From the NCBI RefSeq assembly GCF_026126425.1, contig NZ_JAFMPW010000001.1, positions 496,001 to 560,000 of the forward strand: DNA of 64,000 nucleotides, in the 5' to 3' direction. The notes under the pieces were generated by a model. That model saw only the letters and a program-made list of their open reading frames with translations. It made no database searches and was not told the origin of the DNA. Both the position numbers and the translations under genes were made by a program. Shown here piece by piece: positions 25,921 through 36,200 of this stretch. Numbering within the stretch: position 1 is the first letter of the stretch; each line of letters begins with the position of its first letter. This stretch comes from Muriicola sp. Z0-33 (GTDB lineage Bacteria > Bacteroidota > Bacteroidia > Flavobacteriales > Flavobacteriaceae).

Positions 25921-27503
25921 AGTGGACCAGAAGAGACGTATTAAAAGGATTAGGAGGAGTGCCTGTTCTTGGAGCCGTATGGTGGGCAGGTGCAGCCAGT
26001 ACTTTAACTCAAAAAAAGAAACGTTCTGAAATACTGGAACAGCTCAATATACAACCCTCATTGCCTTCGGTGGTCCAGGACATTAGTGGGGAGCCCTTGA
26101 GGGTAGGTATTATCGGGTTTGGTATAAGAGGAGAGCAATTGTGCAGATCATTAGGTTTTGCCACCAAAGAATGGTTGGCTAAAATGGAGGAGGAAGTAAA
26201 AGAGAATCCTCAAAATAAGGGACTGGAAGATTTCTTAAACCAGGAAAAACTAAATGTGAAACTCGTTGCAGTATGTGATGCTTTTGATGTAAGAGCAGAA
26301 AAAGCAATTCGTTCTTTTTCAACCAAAGAGAGCACCATGAAGCGCTATAAGACGCATCAGGACATGATCAGAAGTGGAGATGTACATGCAGTCATTGTTG
26401 CTACTCCGGATCATTGGCACGCACCTATGGCCATTGATGCTTTGGAAAACAATGTTCATGTGTATCTAGAAAAGCCAATGACCCACACTATTGAAGAGAC
26501 TTATTTGCTTAGAGATGCCGCTGAGAAATCTAATGCTATACTGCAAGTGGGGCACCAGCACAGACAAACCCTAAGTTTTAAAACGGCTCAGGATATTATG
26601 AAAAAAGGAGTTATTGGTCATGTTTCTTTAGTACAAACCAATACCAATAGAAATGACGACAATGGGGCATGGAATTATGATATCCATGAAAAAGCCAATG
26701 AAGGAACTATTGACTGGGATCTATTCCTGGGTTCTGCTCCTAAAATTCCATTTAATAAAAATCATTTTTTCCGTTGGAGGAAATGGTGGGCTTATGGTTC
26801 TGGCTTATCCGGAGATCTTCTGACCCATGATTACGATCGTCTGAACTGTGTTCTCAATATGGGGATTCCTAAGGCGGTTACTGCTTCGGGAGGTATTTAT
26901 ACCCATAACGACGGGCGTAACGTACCTGATGTTTTGCAGGTAAACATGGAATTCCCAAATTATAGTCTGGGAAGCAGCCAGGATGCAGGAAAGGAAAATG
27001 GGATGACTTTTGTATACAGTGCTACCCTGGGCAATGGTTATAACAGACCCACCATTTTAATGGGACATGACGGTACTCTGGAGTTAGGGAACAGACTTAC
27101 AATATGGCCCGATAGGGGCTCTACCAAATATGCCGAAATGCTGGAGGCTAAAAAGATGATGCCCAATATTCCGGTATATCAGTACAATCCGGGGGCAAAT
27201 ATGCCGGATGCAGTTGCCTCTGCAACTTCGCAATACTTTGCGGATAAGGGATTAATGTGGACATATATTGATGGGGTAAGGGTAGACTCTACTTTCTTAC
27301 ATCTTCAGGAGTGGCTGGGTGCTATTAAAAATGGCAGTAAAGTCAGTTGCGGCATTAAAGAAGGTTTTGATGAAGCAATTAGTGCCCATATGGCTGGAAT
27401 TTCATATAAACTGGGGAGAAGAATTGAATGGGACGAATCAGAACAAAAACTGGTACCTGTAGAAGGAGTGGATTTTAATGAAGTTTTACTTTCTGATATG
27501 TAG
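25917..27503 (+). CDS. Gfo/Idh/MocA family oxidoreductase with Tat signal
   Basis: A 528-residue NAD(P)-dependent sugar or polyol oxidoreductase of the long, exported Bacteroidota type. The N-terminus has a clear twin-arginine signal (KWTRRDVLKGLGGVPVLGAV). The Rossmann domain starts with RVGIIGFGIRGEQL near 62, with VATPDHWHAPMAIDAL and the family signature HVYLEKPMTHTIEE. The C-terminal substrate domain includes GDLLTHDYDRLN. Members with Tat signals act on glycans or cyclitols in the periplasm, and some release sugars by an NAD-dependent redox elimination route. The start overlaps the DoxX stop by 4 bases. The substrate is not evident. There is no glycan-degradation cluster beside it. Confidence 0.9.
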   Translation: MKWTRRDVLKGLGGVPVLGAVWWAGAASTLTQKKKRSEILEQLNIQPSLPSVVQDISGEPLRVGIIGFGIRGEQLCRSLGFATKEWLAKMEEEVKENPQNKGLEDFLNQEKLNVKLVAVCDAFDVRAEKAIRSFSTKESTMKRYKTHQDMIRSGDVHAVIVATPDHWHAPMAIDALENNVHVYLEKPMTHTIEETYLLRDAAEKSNAILQVGHQHRQTLSFKTAQDIMKKGVIGHVSLVQTNTNRNDDNGAWNYDIHEKANEGTIDWDLFLGSAPKIPFNKNHFFRWRKWWAYGSGLSGDLLTHDYDRLNCVLNMGIPKAVTASGGIYTHNDGRNVPDVLQVNMEFPNYSLGSSQDAGKENGMTFVYSATLGNGYNRPTILMGHDGTLELGNRLTIWPDRGSTKYAEMLEAKKMMPNIPVYQYNPGANMPDAVASATSQYFADKGLMWTYIDGVRVDSTFLHLQEWLGAIKNGSKVSCGIKEGFDEAISAHMAGISYKLGRRIEWDESEQKLVPVEGVDFNEVLLSDM

Positions 27504-27693
27504 TAATTAGGGCAATGGCGTTCTGACAGGATTTTCTCAACTATCTTAAATGTTGTTGGCTTTTGGGGTTATTCAATGATCCGGTCATTTGGAGCAGAGT
27601 TGCTATTTATTCTGAGAAGCTTGGAAAAGGTGATAAATATCATATTAAATGGTGTTTAACTATGTTAATTTCAAGTATTTAAATCTCAGAGTT

Positions 27694-28416
27694 ATGCAAG
27701 TCAAGAAAAATCCACACGCCGATTTAAACCGAAACAGCGGGCTTTACTTTGTAATTGGATTAAGCCTGGTTTTATTCTTAACATGGAGAGCTTTAGAATA
27801 TAAAAGTTATCCTAAAGAAGATGTTTTGGTTGAGGCCATTGCGGCCACAGATGATCTAAAGGAAGATGTTCCTGTAACGGAAGTGCTTAAAACAACACCT
27901 CCGCCACCACCACCTGCTGCTCCCGAAGTGATTGAAATAGTTGAAGATGCAGAAGAAATTGAAGAAACTATTATTGAAAGTACGGAAACAAGTCAGGATG
28001 CTGTAATTGAAGAAGTATTGGATGTCGATGATGTAGAAGTAGGTGAATTAGAAGAGGAAATCACGGTGCCATTTGCTGTTATTGAGAATGTTCCCGTTTT
28101 TCCCGGTTGTGAGAACCTAACAAACAATGATGAGCGAAAAGCTTGTTTTCAAAAGAAAATGCAGGAGCACGTTATGAAGGAGTTTCATTACCCCGAAGTT
28201 GCTCTGGAGCTGGGAATCATGGGTAAAGTGTACGTGCAATTTAGTATAGATTCTAAGGGGTACGTAAATGGTATCAGGACCAGAGGACCAGACAAACTAC
28301 TTGAGAGAGAAGCTCATCGAATTGTAGCAGCATTACCAAAGATGACTCCCGGAATGCAAAGAGGGAAACCCGTAAGAGTACCCTATAGTATTCCTGTTAA
28401 TTTTAGAATCCAATAG
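27694..28416 (+). CDS. TonB-type energy transducer
   Basis: A 240-residue protein with a TonB architecture. A short cytoplasmic head is followed by one TM helix (LYFVIGLSLVLFLTWRAL, about 17-34), a Pro run (TPPPPPPAAPEV) and a long spacer. The C-terminal TonB domain is seen in YPEVALELGIMGKVYVQFSI and the ending VPYSIPVNFRIQ. The spacer is strikingly acidic (many Glu/Asp/Val repeats) instead of the Pro-Lys type of E. coli TonB. TonB passes proton-motive energy from ExbBD to outer-membrane receptors such as SusC. No exbB/exbD gene is beside it. The start ATG at 27694 gives the normal short head; an upstream in-frame start was judged unlikely. A strong hairpin follows the stop. Confidence 0.87.
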   Translation: MQVKKNPHADLNRNSGLYFVIGLSLVLFLTWRALEYKSYPKEDVLVEAIAATDDLKEDVPVTEVLKTTPPPPPPAAPEVIEIVEDAEEIEETIIESTETSQDAVIEEVLDVDDVEVGELEEEITVPFAVIENVPVFPGCENLTNNDERKACFQKKMQEHVMKEFHYPEVALELGIMGKVYVQFSIDSKGYVNGIRTRGPDKLLEREAHRIVAALPKMTPGMQRGKPVRVPYSIPVNFRIQ

Positions 28417-28462
28417 AAACTACTTACTTTCTTATAAGACACACAAGATCAATTTGAATAAC

Positions 28463-28482
28463 GAGCCCCGTTTACGGGGCTC
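28463..28482. terminator. Bidirectional Rho-independent terminator (tonB / metallophosphoesterase)
   Basis: A perfect 8-bp GC-rich stem (gagccccg / cggggctc) with a ttta loop lies between the convergent tonB and metallophosphoesterase genes. The plus strand continues AACTTTT and the minus strand continues GTTATT. It is 46 bases past the tonB stop and 5 bases past the phosphoesterase stop. Confidence 0.85.
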
Positions 28483-28487
28483 AACTT

Positions 28488-29387
28488 TTACCCCTTATCC
28501 ATATAATCTATCAGCTTTTGAGGCCCTTCAAGTAGTACCCGGATGACCTTAAGAATACCGGTCTCAGTGGTAGCGATCTGCCATTTTATTAGTGAGATGC
28601 TGCCATTTTCAATTTCTATTCCGGTAATGCTCCTCGGATGTACACAGCTACCATCGTTAAAAAATGGGATATCTCCCGGTTCCGGAAACCTGGGCCTGTG
28701 GGTATGTCCGGCGATTGTGATTAAAAGATTGTTTTGAAGTATCCACCTTTTAATTCTACGCTCAACTTTTATAAGTTCTTTGTAATTCTTAGCTGGGCTG
28801 GTAGGGTCTGCAATTCCCCAGACTTGCAGAGGTTTCCATAATACCCGTACCAAAAACCGATTAAACCTCCAGCCTATGTAGTTCATGAAATCTGCCTGAT
28901 GGCCATGAGCCAGGAATAACTCCTGCCCGGTTTTCTGATGCTTTAAGACAATAGCTTCATGATAGACCAGGTCTTCCATAAGTACTTTCTCTTTTTCTTC
29001 TTTAGGTTCAAAATAGGAGTACAATTGCTCTTTTACATACCCTTTCTTTCTATAGACCATATCATGATTTCCCCACAGCATATGAAGCCTGTTTTCTTCA
29101 TGATATTGCTTCATGAGCATGAAAATATTCTTATGAGCTAAAAAAATAGGCTCAAAACTCCTATTTTCCCATAGTTCATCCCCATCGCCCAATTCACAAT
29201 AGTTGAAACCTTCATTGTAATAATGCCTTAGGGCATGGAAATATATATTTCTATTGTTAGAAAAATCGTCCGCAAAGCTATTATCCCCGCGATGACAATC
29301 GCTAAAAAGGATAAATTTAGAGGAATCATCAAAGGGAATCACCTTGGCATTTTTATAGGCCCTTGTAAGTCTAAAATTGGAAGACAT
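28488..29387 (-). CDS. Calcineurin-like metallophosphoesterase (LpxH/YbbF-like group)
   Basis: A 299-residue enzyme with a full set of metal ligands. These are FSDCHRGDN (Asp30 and His32), GDGDELWENR (Asp68), WGNHD (Asn107 and His108), FLAHGHQADF and AGHTHRPRF. The GDGDELW block recalls LpxH/UDP-diacylglucosamine hydrolase, but the length (LpxH is about 240) and the extra C-terminal strands differ. I would therefore call it a related phosphoesterase, not LpxH itself. There is no signal peptide or TM, so it should act in the cytosol, possibly at the membrane. Monocistronic, ending at a strong bidirectional hairpin. Substrate unknown. Confidence 0.87.
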   Translation of the reverse strand: MSSNFRLTRAYKNAKVIPFDDSSKFILFSDCHRGDNSFADDFSNNRNIYFHALRHYYNEGFNYCELGDGDELWENRSFEPIFLAHKNIFMLMKQYHEENRLHMLWGNHDMVYRKKGYVKEQLYSYFEPKEEKEKVLMEDLVYHEAIVLKHQKTGQELFLAHGHQADFMNYIGWRFNRFLVRVLWKPLQVWGIADPTSPAKNYKELIKVERRIKRWILQNNLLITIAGHTHRPRFPEPGDIPFFNDGSCVHPRSITGIEIENGSISLIKWQIATTETGILKVIRVLLEGPQKLIDYMDKG

Positions 29388-29624
29388 GCGACGATTTATT
29401 AATTATAAGACAAGTATAAAGTTGTAAAGCACTGATAATCAATATATAAAATTGAAATATCGTTTAATAAGTCAAAGAAATTTTCAAATACCTGAAAGTC
29501 TCCAGACCTTTTTTAATGACCTTCAAATATCCTAAAAAAAGCGCGGATGGGCGTAAAGATTCCTTTAACAATTACAAAAAGCTTTCTTTTGTAATTTTAC
29601 AGGGAATATACGGACTAACAAATT

Positions 29625-31997
29625 ATGATGGCAGGTAAGGAAAAGATTATGCCCTTGAAGCATCTCATTAGCTTTGATAAGCTTTTGAAGCGCTATGATG
29701 AGATGGCAAAAAGCAAGGATAAGGATTTAGCGGCCAGGGCGAAGCGTGTGCTGAAGGCTCAGGCCCCGTTTCCCGAATTACGTGAAGGTTTTACAGATGT
29801 TTCTCTCCTAGAAGAACACAAAGACGTCATAAGAATTATTCTACAGGATTCTTTCTCAGAGGTATTAACAGAAAATGAAATAAAGGTTGCTTCTTTGCCT
29901 TATTACGATATCGTTTTTAATTCTTCAAAACGTTTTCAAAAAATAGTAGAAACTGCCGGGCCCAATTTTAAACCCGTATTAAGAAACCTTGCTGAAGGAA
30001 TAGATTATATTATGGGGTGTGTGGTGATCCTTGGATATTACTACGGCTATAAGTTTGATTTTAGCAGACCCTATTTTTACGATATACCTGATGCCAACGG
30101 TGTAATGCGCCATTATCGGATACTGTACAATGCAGATTTCCTGGAAGTATTGCCAACAGAAAATTCTTTGGATCTTACCCAGGATGATGTGGATGAACTT
30201 CTGGATAATCCCAACGATCTGGAACTTTGGAAAACAAAAATTCCCCCGGAGAGTTTTATATCCAAAGGATTTGTTATCTCCAATATGTTCGATGTTACTA
30301 CAGAACAGGCCATTTCTGACATTAAATCGGGTCTGATCGGGAATGATAAAAGGGGCAATGAAAATTTTATTCAGGATTTGCAGGAAACGTTCAGATCGTT
30401 TTTTAAAACCAAAAATCTCAAAGTTGGTTTTGTGACCTATAATGCGCGTGAGGATCAATTTGAGCGGGTCTATGGCAAGGGGATGGAAAGCTTTATTCTC
30501 CGGGAAGATGAAAAACAAGAGTGTAATGATGCCCTGTGCCAGGGTTCTTATAAGAAATTGTTGGTAGATAACACCTATTTTGCCATTGCCGATGTGGACA
30601 GATTCTTCAGGGTCTCGGAAGGTGCAGCGCCTTACAAAGGACTCAAGGAACAGGGTATTAAAAGTGCTGTTTTTGCGCCAATTGCATCAAATGGCGATTT
30701 ACTTGGGGTATTAGAGGTTGTTTCCAGTAAAAAGGGAGAACTCAATGCCGTTAATGCTCAAAAGTTAGATGATATAATGCCTTTTATTGTTTCGGCTGTA
30801 ATTCGTTCCAAAATTGAAGAAGAGAATTTAATTGATGCCATAATTCAGAACGAATGTACCTCTGTTCATTCTTCAGTGTACTGGCGTTTTCAGGAAGAAG
30901 CCAAGAGATTTATTAAGGAAGACCTTCAGGGACAACAGCCGTCGTTCCAGGAAATTGTATTTAATGATGTTTATCCACTTTATGGACAGGTAGATATTAA
31001 AGGTTCTTCTAATGCAAGAAATACGGCAATACAGCGAGACCTGATTATACAGCTAACAGCAATTAATGAAGTAATTAAAATAGCATTTGAGAAAGAAAAG
31101 CTTCCGATTTATGAAGAACTCATCTTTAGGGCCGAAAACCTGATTACCAGTATTAAAGACACCCTATATTCTAGTAGTGAACAGAATATCTTCGATTTCA
31201 TTAAGGATGAAGTAGCACCCGTGTTTAAGCACTACAAGAAATCTGATCCGGAACTCAAAAGGCTGGTACAGGAATATGAAAAGACTATAGATCCTACTAC
31301 TCACACATATTATGACCACAGAAGAAATTACGATGAAAGCGTAATGGAAATCAACAAGAGCCTGGTAGCCGTTATAGATCAAAAGCAAGCGCAGGCGCAG
31401 GAAATGTTCCCTCATTATTTTGAGCGTTATAAGACTGATGGGGTAGAACACAATATGTATATTGGAGAATCTATTTCCGGGAATAAAAAGTTTAATTCCT
31501 TATATCTTAACAACTTAAGGTTGTGGCAGTTACAGGTAATGTGTGAAATGGAGAATACCTACTACAATCTTAAACCAGAATTGCCTGTACAACTAGATGT
31601 AGCTTCTCTCATCCTGGTCTATAGCACTTCATTGTCTATTCGCTTTAGAATGGATGAGAAACAGTTTGATGTGGACGGGACATATAACGCCAGATACGAA
31701 ATCATCAAAAAAAGAATTGATAAATCCTTTATTAAAGGAACCAGTGAAAGGCTTACCCAAAATGGTAAGCTTGCAATCGTCTATTCACAACGGAAAGATG
31801 AACAGGAGTACTTGAGGTATATTTCTTTCCTGAAAGCTAAGGGCTATTTTACCAATAATATTGAGATAGTAGAATTAGAAGGACTTCAAGGGGTATCAGG
31901 TCTAAAGGCCATCAGGGCGGAGATTCTATACAAAAAGGGCGAAGAGTCTAACAAAACCTACACCTATGATGATCTGATGGAAGAATTGAAGGCCTAA
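29625..31997 (+). CDS. Large GAF-domain protein of unknown function
   Basis: A 790-residue soluble protein without signal or TM. One GAF-like domain is visible at about 255-400 (KNLKVGFVTYNAREDQFERV, then KSAVFAPIASNGDLLGVLEV, a typical GAF core). The N-terminal 230 residues and the C-terminal 380 residues match nothing I know. The C-terminal half is helical and Glu/Lys-rich (about 420-620) and ends in a compact domain. No kinase, cyclase or diguanylate motif is seen. GAF domains bind cyclic nucleotides or other small ligands. The gene converges on the HD-PycTM gene with 13 bases between stops. Two adjacent ATGs (29625 and 29628) compete for the start. Confident as a gene; function open. Confidence 0.85.
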   Translation: MMAGKEKIMPLKHLISFDKLLKRYDEMAKSKDKDLAARAKRVLKAQAPFPELREGFTDVSLLEEHKDVIRIILQDSFSEVLTENEIKVASLPYYDIVFNSSKRFQKIVETAGPNFKPVLRNLAEGIDYIMGCVVILGYYYGYKFDFSRPYFYDIPDANGVMRHYRILYNADFLEVLPTENSLDLTQDDVDELLDNPNDLELWKTKIPPESFISKGFVISNMFDVTTEQAISDIKSGLIGNDKRGNENFIQDLQETFRSFFKTKNLKVGFVTYNAREDQFERVYGKGMESFILREDEKQECNDALCQGSYKKLLVDNTYFAIADVDRFFRVSEGAAPYKGLKEQGIKSAVFAPIASNGDLLGVLEVVSSKKGELNAVNAQKLDDIMPFIVSAVIRSKIEEENLIDAIIQNECTSVHSSVYWRFQEEAKRFIKEDLQGQQPSFQEIVFNDVYPLYGQVDIKGSSNARNTAIQRDLIIQLTAINEVIKIAFEKEKLPIYEELIFRAENLITSIKDTLYSSSEQNIFDFIKDEVAPVFKHYKKSDPELKRLVQEYEKTIDPTTHTYYDHRRNYDESVMEINKSLVAVIDQKQAQAQEMFPHYFERYKTDGVEHNMYIGESISGNKKFNSLYLNNLRLWQLQVMCEMENTYYNLKPELPVQLDVASLILVYSTSLSIRFRMDEKQFDVDGTYNARYEIIKKRIDKSFIKGTSERLTQNGKLAIVYSQRKDEQEYLRYISFLKAKGYFTNNIEIVELEGLQGVSGLKAIRAEILYKKGEESNKTYTYDDLMEELKA

Positions 31998-32010
31998 TCT
32001 TTATTTAAGG

Positions 32011-33195
32011 CTATCTGTCTGGCCCTAATTGCCAGAAGGCAAGACCAAAGGCGAGTACCGAAATAATAATCCCTATCATGAAAATGGTGTATGTCCATCT
32101 CAGGATATTATATTTCCTGTTTAATACCAATCCCAGGAAATAAAGATCTTTGGTGAGCGAAGAATAGATATATTCTTTGTCTTTTACCAATTCTTTAATG
32201 GCCCATTCATATTCATCTAACTTCATCTTGTGGAAGTTGCCAAAGAATAGAAGATTCACCTTTTTATTGGTGACATCCTCTTTGGTAAATTGTCCACTGG
32301 TAATATTTGGCCTGGTAGCCAATACCGCCAAAATCATAGATACCACGCTAAATATTATAAAAATAGTAGTAGGGTAGATGAGATAAGCATTAGAAGGGTT
32401 ATCTAACTTGGGTATCAGATTTGAAAGTGCCACAGAGATAATAATGGCATTCACAGAGAGTAGAATATTAGCCTTGGTATCGGCGATGTCACTTAAAGTG
32501 ATATGATTTTTAAGCGTTACGCGGAACAAAGTCTGAATTCCCCTATCCGGACTTTCATTTTTGTATTTTGCCTTTAACTGTTCTTTTTTGGCAATTTCTT
32601 TTTCCGTTTTTTTCTCTTTAATTATCCTTTTTAGATTTTTGTCTTTTCCGGCCTGCCAGTTTTCTTTGGCGTAGTCTGTATAATAACTATGCTCAGAACG
32701 GAACATTTTTACATTTTCATCCCTCCATGATTTTTGGGAATATTCCGCAATACCTAATAGAGCAAGCTCTTCACGTAAAAATTCTGCAGTTTCCAGATAG
32801 CTGTCTCGTGACAAGTGTGAGGCATCCGCATCACGTATAATTTTTTGCAGTAATGAGGTAGGTTCATAAAATCTTTTGGTAGCAAGAATGCACGACTCTA
32901 CCTTGGCAATTTTTTCATCTTTTACTCCCAGTTTACCAAGAAATTCCCTGGCTATTAAACAGCTATTTTCTTCATGATTTTCAGAACCCTTAGTATAGCC
33001 CGTGTCATGAAGCCATGTCGCCAAAAGTAAGATCTCGCGTTCTTCTTCATTCAGATCATGAGAGTTCAATAATTCTTCACTACTTTTAACTACACGTTGG
33101 GTATGCCGTAAATTGTGATAAAGGAATTTTGGGTCTAACTCCTTAGACAATAATTCTGTAACAAATTGTTCAGTTTTTGCTATTAATTCCGACAT
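32011..33195 (-). CDS. HD phosphohydrolase fused to Pycsar-effector-like (PycTM/DUF5706) membrane domain
   Basis: A 394-residue two-part protein. Residues 1-185 form an HD domain with His31 (NLRHTQRVV), His63-Asp64 (TWLHDTGYTKG) and Asp122/Asp124 (IRDADASHL), a metal site of the type found in cyclic-nucleotide and (p)ppGpp hydrolases. A charged Lys/Glu coiled linker covers about 185-215. The rest is a PycTM-like domain: DIADTKANILLSVNAIIIS (from 236), further TM segments near 275-295 and 370-390, and the characteristic LYFLGLVLNRKYNILRWTY. In Pycsar defence, PycTM effectors disrupt the membrane on sensing cCMP or cUMP. No pyrimidine cyclase gene is in the window, so this is not a complete Pycsar operon. 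A self-limiting signal hydrolase/effector is one inference; a housekeeping role is the alternative. Confidence 0.85.
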   Translation of the reverse strand: MSELIAKTEQFVTELLSKELDPKFLYHNLRHTQRVVKSSEELLNSHDLNEEEREILLLATWLHDTGYTKGSENHEENSCLIAREFLGKLGVKDEKIAKVESCILATKRFYEPTSLLQKIIRDADASHLSRDSYLETAEFLREELALLGIAEYSQKSWRDENVKMFRSEHSYYTDYAKENWQAGKDKNLKRIIKEKKTEKEIAKKEQLKAKYKNESPDRGIQTLFRVTLKNHITLSDIADTKANILLSVNAIIISVALSNLIPKLDNPSNAYLIYPTTIFIIFSVVSMILAVLATRPNITSGQFTKEDVTNKKVNLLFFGNFHKMKLDEYEWAIKELVKDKEYIYSSLTKDLYFLGLVLNRKYNILRWTYTIFMIGIIISVLAFGLAFWQLGPDR

Positions 33196-33241
33196 ATGAT
33201 TATGTTTACACCTGGCAAATTACAAAATTTTGACGTTGAGC

Positions 33242-36200
33242 ATGACAAAACATTACGTACTTATCTTAATAGTTTTACTAGCAAGTGGTTGTGCTAGCTA
33301 CAAAGCACAATATAGTGAACAAGGATCTGATAAAGATATAATTTCACCTCAAGAAGTTGCACACACTTTTTATCTTATAGGAGATGCCGGACTATCACCC
33401 GAAGGAGGATTAAATCCAGCACTTAAAAATTTTAAATCACAGCTATCCAAGGCAGATCAAAACAGCACCGCAATTTTCTTGGGAGACAATATCTATCCTG
33501 CCGGTTTACCTAAGAAAAGCGATGAGGGGTATATGGCGGCCAAACATAACCTGGATGCTCAAATCAGTGTTCTTGAGGATTTTAACGGAAATGCCTTTTT
33601 TATCCCTGGGAATCACGATTGGTATAACGACGGTCTAAAAGGGTTAAAACGGCAGCAGAAATACATTGAAGAACAATTGCAAAGTAAGAAAGTCTTTTAC
33701 CCTGAAAACGGTTGTCCTATCGAGGACATCAAAATATCTGATAAAATTGTGGTCATTGCAATAGATACTAAATGGTACCTGGCAGATTGGGATAAGCACC
33801 CCAATATAAACGATGATTGTGAGATAAAGAGCAGAACAAAGTTTTTTGAAGAAATTGAAAGTCTGATAAAGAAAAACAGGGACAAAACCACCTTAATAGC
33901 ATTGCATCATCCCATGTTTACCTATGGCTCACACGGGGGGCAATTTTCTTTTAAAAAGAGTCTTAGTCCAATCCCTGTGCTGGGCACTTTCATAAATATG
34001 TTGAGGCGCACCACCGGGGCCTCACCTGAGGACCTTCAAAACAAAAGGTACCGAGATTTAAAGAAGAGATTGGTTACACTTGCACAATACTCCGATAGAG
34101 TAATTTTAGCTTCCGGCCATGAGCATACCCTGCAATATATCGTTGAGGACAATACCCCTCAGATTGTAAGTGGTTCTGGAGCTAAAAAAGGAGCGGCACG
34201 CTTATTAAATGGAAGCAAATTTGCAACAGGTCAGATGGGATATGCTACCCTGGAAGTTTATAAAGATGGTGCTTCAAGAGTCCGGTATTTTGGGACATCT
34301 GAAACATCAGGGGGAAAGTTCTTATTTACTTCAGAGGTACTGCCTCCTTACAGGGAAGTAAAGACGACTATGCAAACAAGAGATTTTCCTCCCGAAGTAA
34401 AGGCATCGGTGTATACTAAGGAAGAGACAGATAAAACGAACTTTTTTAAGAGTATATGGGGAGAGCGTTACAGAGAATTATACAGTAGGGAGGTGACCGC
34501 TCCAACAGTTCGTTTAGATACTTTGTTTGGCGGTTTGCGACCTGTGAGAAAAGGGGGTGGACATCAGTCTAAATCGCTCCGCTTAGAACACAAAAGTGGG
34601 AGACAGTATGTAATGCGTGCCTTGAAAAAAAGTGCGGAGCTGTACCTTCAGGCTATGGCATTTCAGGACCAATATATTGTGGGAGATTTTGAAGACACTT
34701 ATACAGAAGATCTTTTAAGCGATTTCTATACAGGATCGCACCCGTATGCTCCATTTACTATTGGAAAGTTATCTGATGCAGTGGACATATTTCATACCAA
34801 TCCGGTGTTGTACTATATTCCTAAACAGCCTGCTCTTGAAGAATACAACAAAGATTTTGGGGATGAACTCTATATGATTGAAGAACATACCTCCGAAGGC
34901 CACGATATTGAAAGTTTTGGATATACAAAGGCGATAGAAAGTACGGATGATCTTATAAAGAATCTTAGAGAAGATGAAAAATACCAGGTTGATAAGGCCG
35001 CTTATATAAGGGCCAGATTATTTGATATGATGATTGGGGATTGGGACAGACATGTAGATCAGTGGCGCTGGGCAGAATTTAAGGACGAGGATAGCGGAAA
35101 AGTAATATATAAGCCCATACCAAGGGATAGGGACCAGGCTTTCTCAATAATGGGAGATGGTGCCCTTATGAATCTGGCAACCAGAATTGTTCCTGGATTG
35201 AGATTAATGGAAGGTTTTACAGAGGAAATAAGAAGTGTCCGAGGGTTTAATTCCTCTCCGAAAACCTATGTGCTGGACATGGCCATACTCCCTGAAACAC
35301 ATTTGGAACTCTGGGAAGAGCAAGCCAGATTCATTCAGGAAAATATAACTGAAGAGGTTATAGACGACGCTTTTAAAGCATTTCCAAAGGAAGTTCATGA
35401 CGAGACAGTGGTGAAGATCAAAAAAATTCTATTGGCACGAAAACACCATCTTATGGCAACGGCTAAAGAGTATTACAGGGTCATTAACAAATATGGGGTG
35501 GTAATTGGAACAGATAAGGACGACTATTTTACAATAAAAGGCCTCTCTCCAGAGCAGACCGAGGTAATAGGACAGCGAATCAAGGGAGGTGAGAAGGCAG
35601 AAATATTTTTTAAGAAAACGTATGACAAGAACATAACCAAGGAGATTTGGATTTATGGCCTGGATGATGATGATGTCTTTGAATCTAGTGGAAAAACTGC
35701 AATAAAGGTGCGACTTATTGGAGGCCAGAATAACGATACCTATAAGATTGCTACCAGAAGTGGAATTCAGATTTATGAACATAGAAACAAGAATAATAAT
35801 TTTGAAGAAGCAGCCAAAGCCCGGATTCACAAGACAAATGACTATAATACCAACACCTATTTATTTAGCAAACTAAAAAGTAGTTTCAACCAAATTATCC
35901 CTACTATTGGTTCTAACCCGGATGATGGATTTAAAATTGGGCTTACCAATATCTATACGTTCAACGGCTTTAAACAAAATCCTTTTACCCAACAGCATAC
36001 ACTTAATGCCGCCTTCTATTTTGCGACAAGTGGTTTTGATTTAGGGTATAAGGGAGAGTTTGCTCAGGTTCTTGGGAAGGCCAATCTGGAATTGGACGCC
36101 AAATTTACCAGCCCTAACTTCAGTATAAATTTCTTTGGTTTCGGGAACGAAACAGTCAACCTGGATGACGATCTTGACCTGGACTATAATAGGGTAAAAA

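Noticed and set aside
28488-29387. Naming the metallophosphoesterase LpxH
   Set aside because: The metal motifs are related, but the protein is about 60 residues longer than LpxH, the substrate-binding region cannot be matched by eye, and no lipid A gene is nearby.
32011-33195. A complete Pycsar anti-phage system
   Set aside because: Only the effector-like domain is present. No uridylate/cytidylate cyclase is encoded anywhere in the window, and no other defence genes, integrases or mobile elements surround it.
33230-33241. TTG start for the giant lipoprotein
   Set aside because: The ATG at 33242 gives a normal lipoprotein signal with Cys17; the TTG only adds four residues in front of it.
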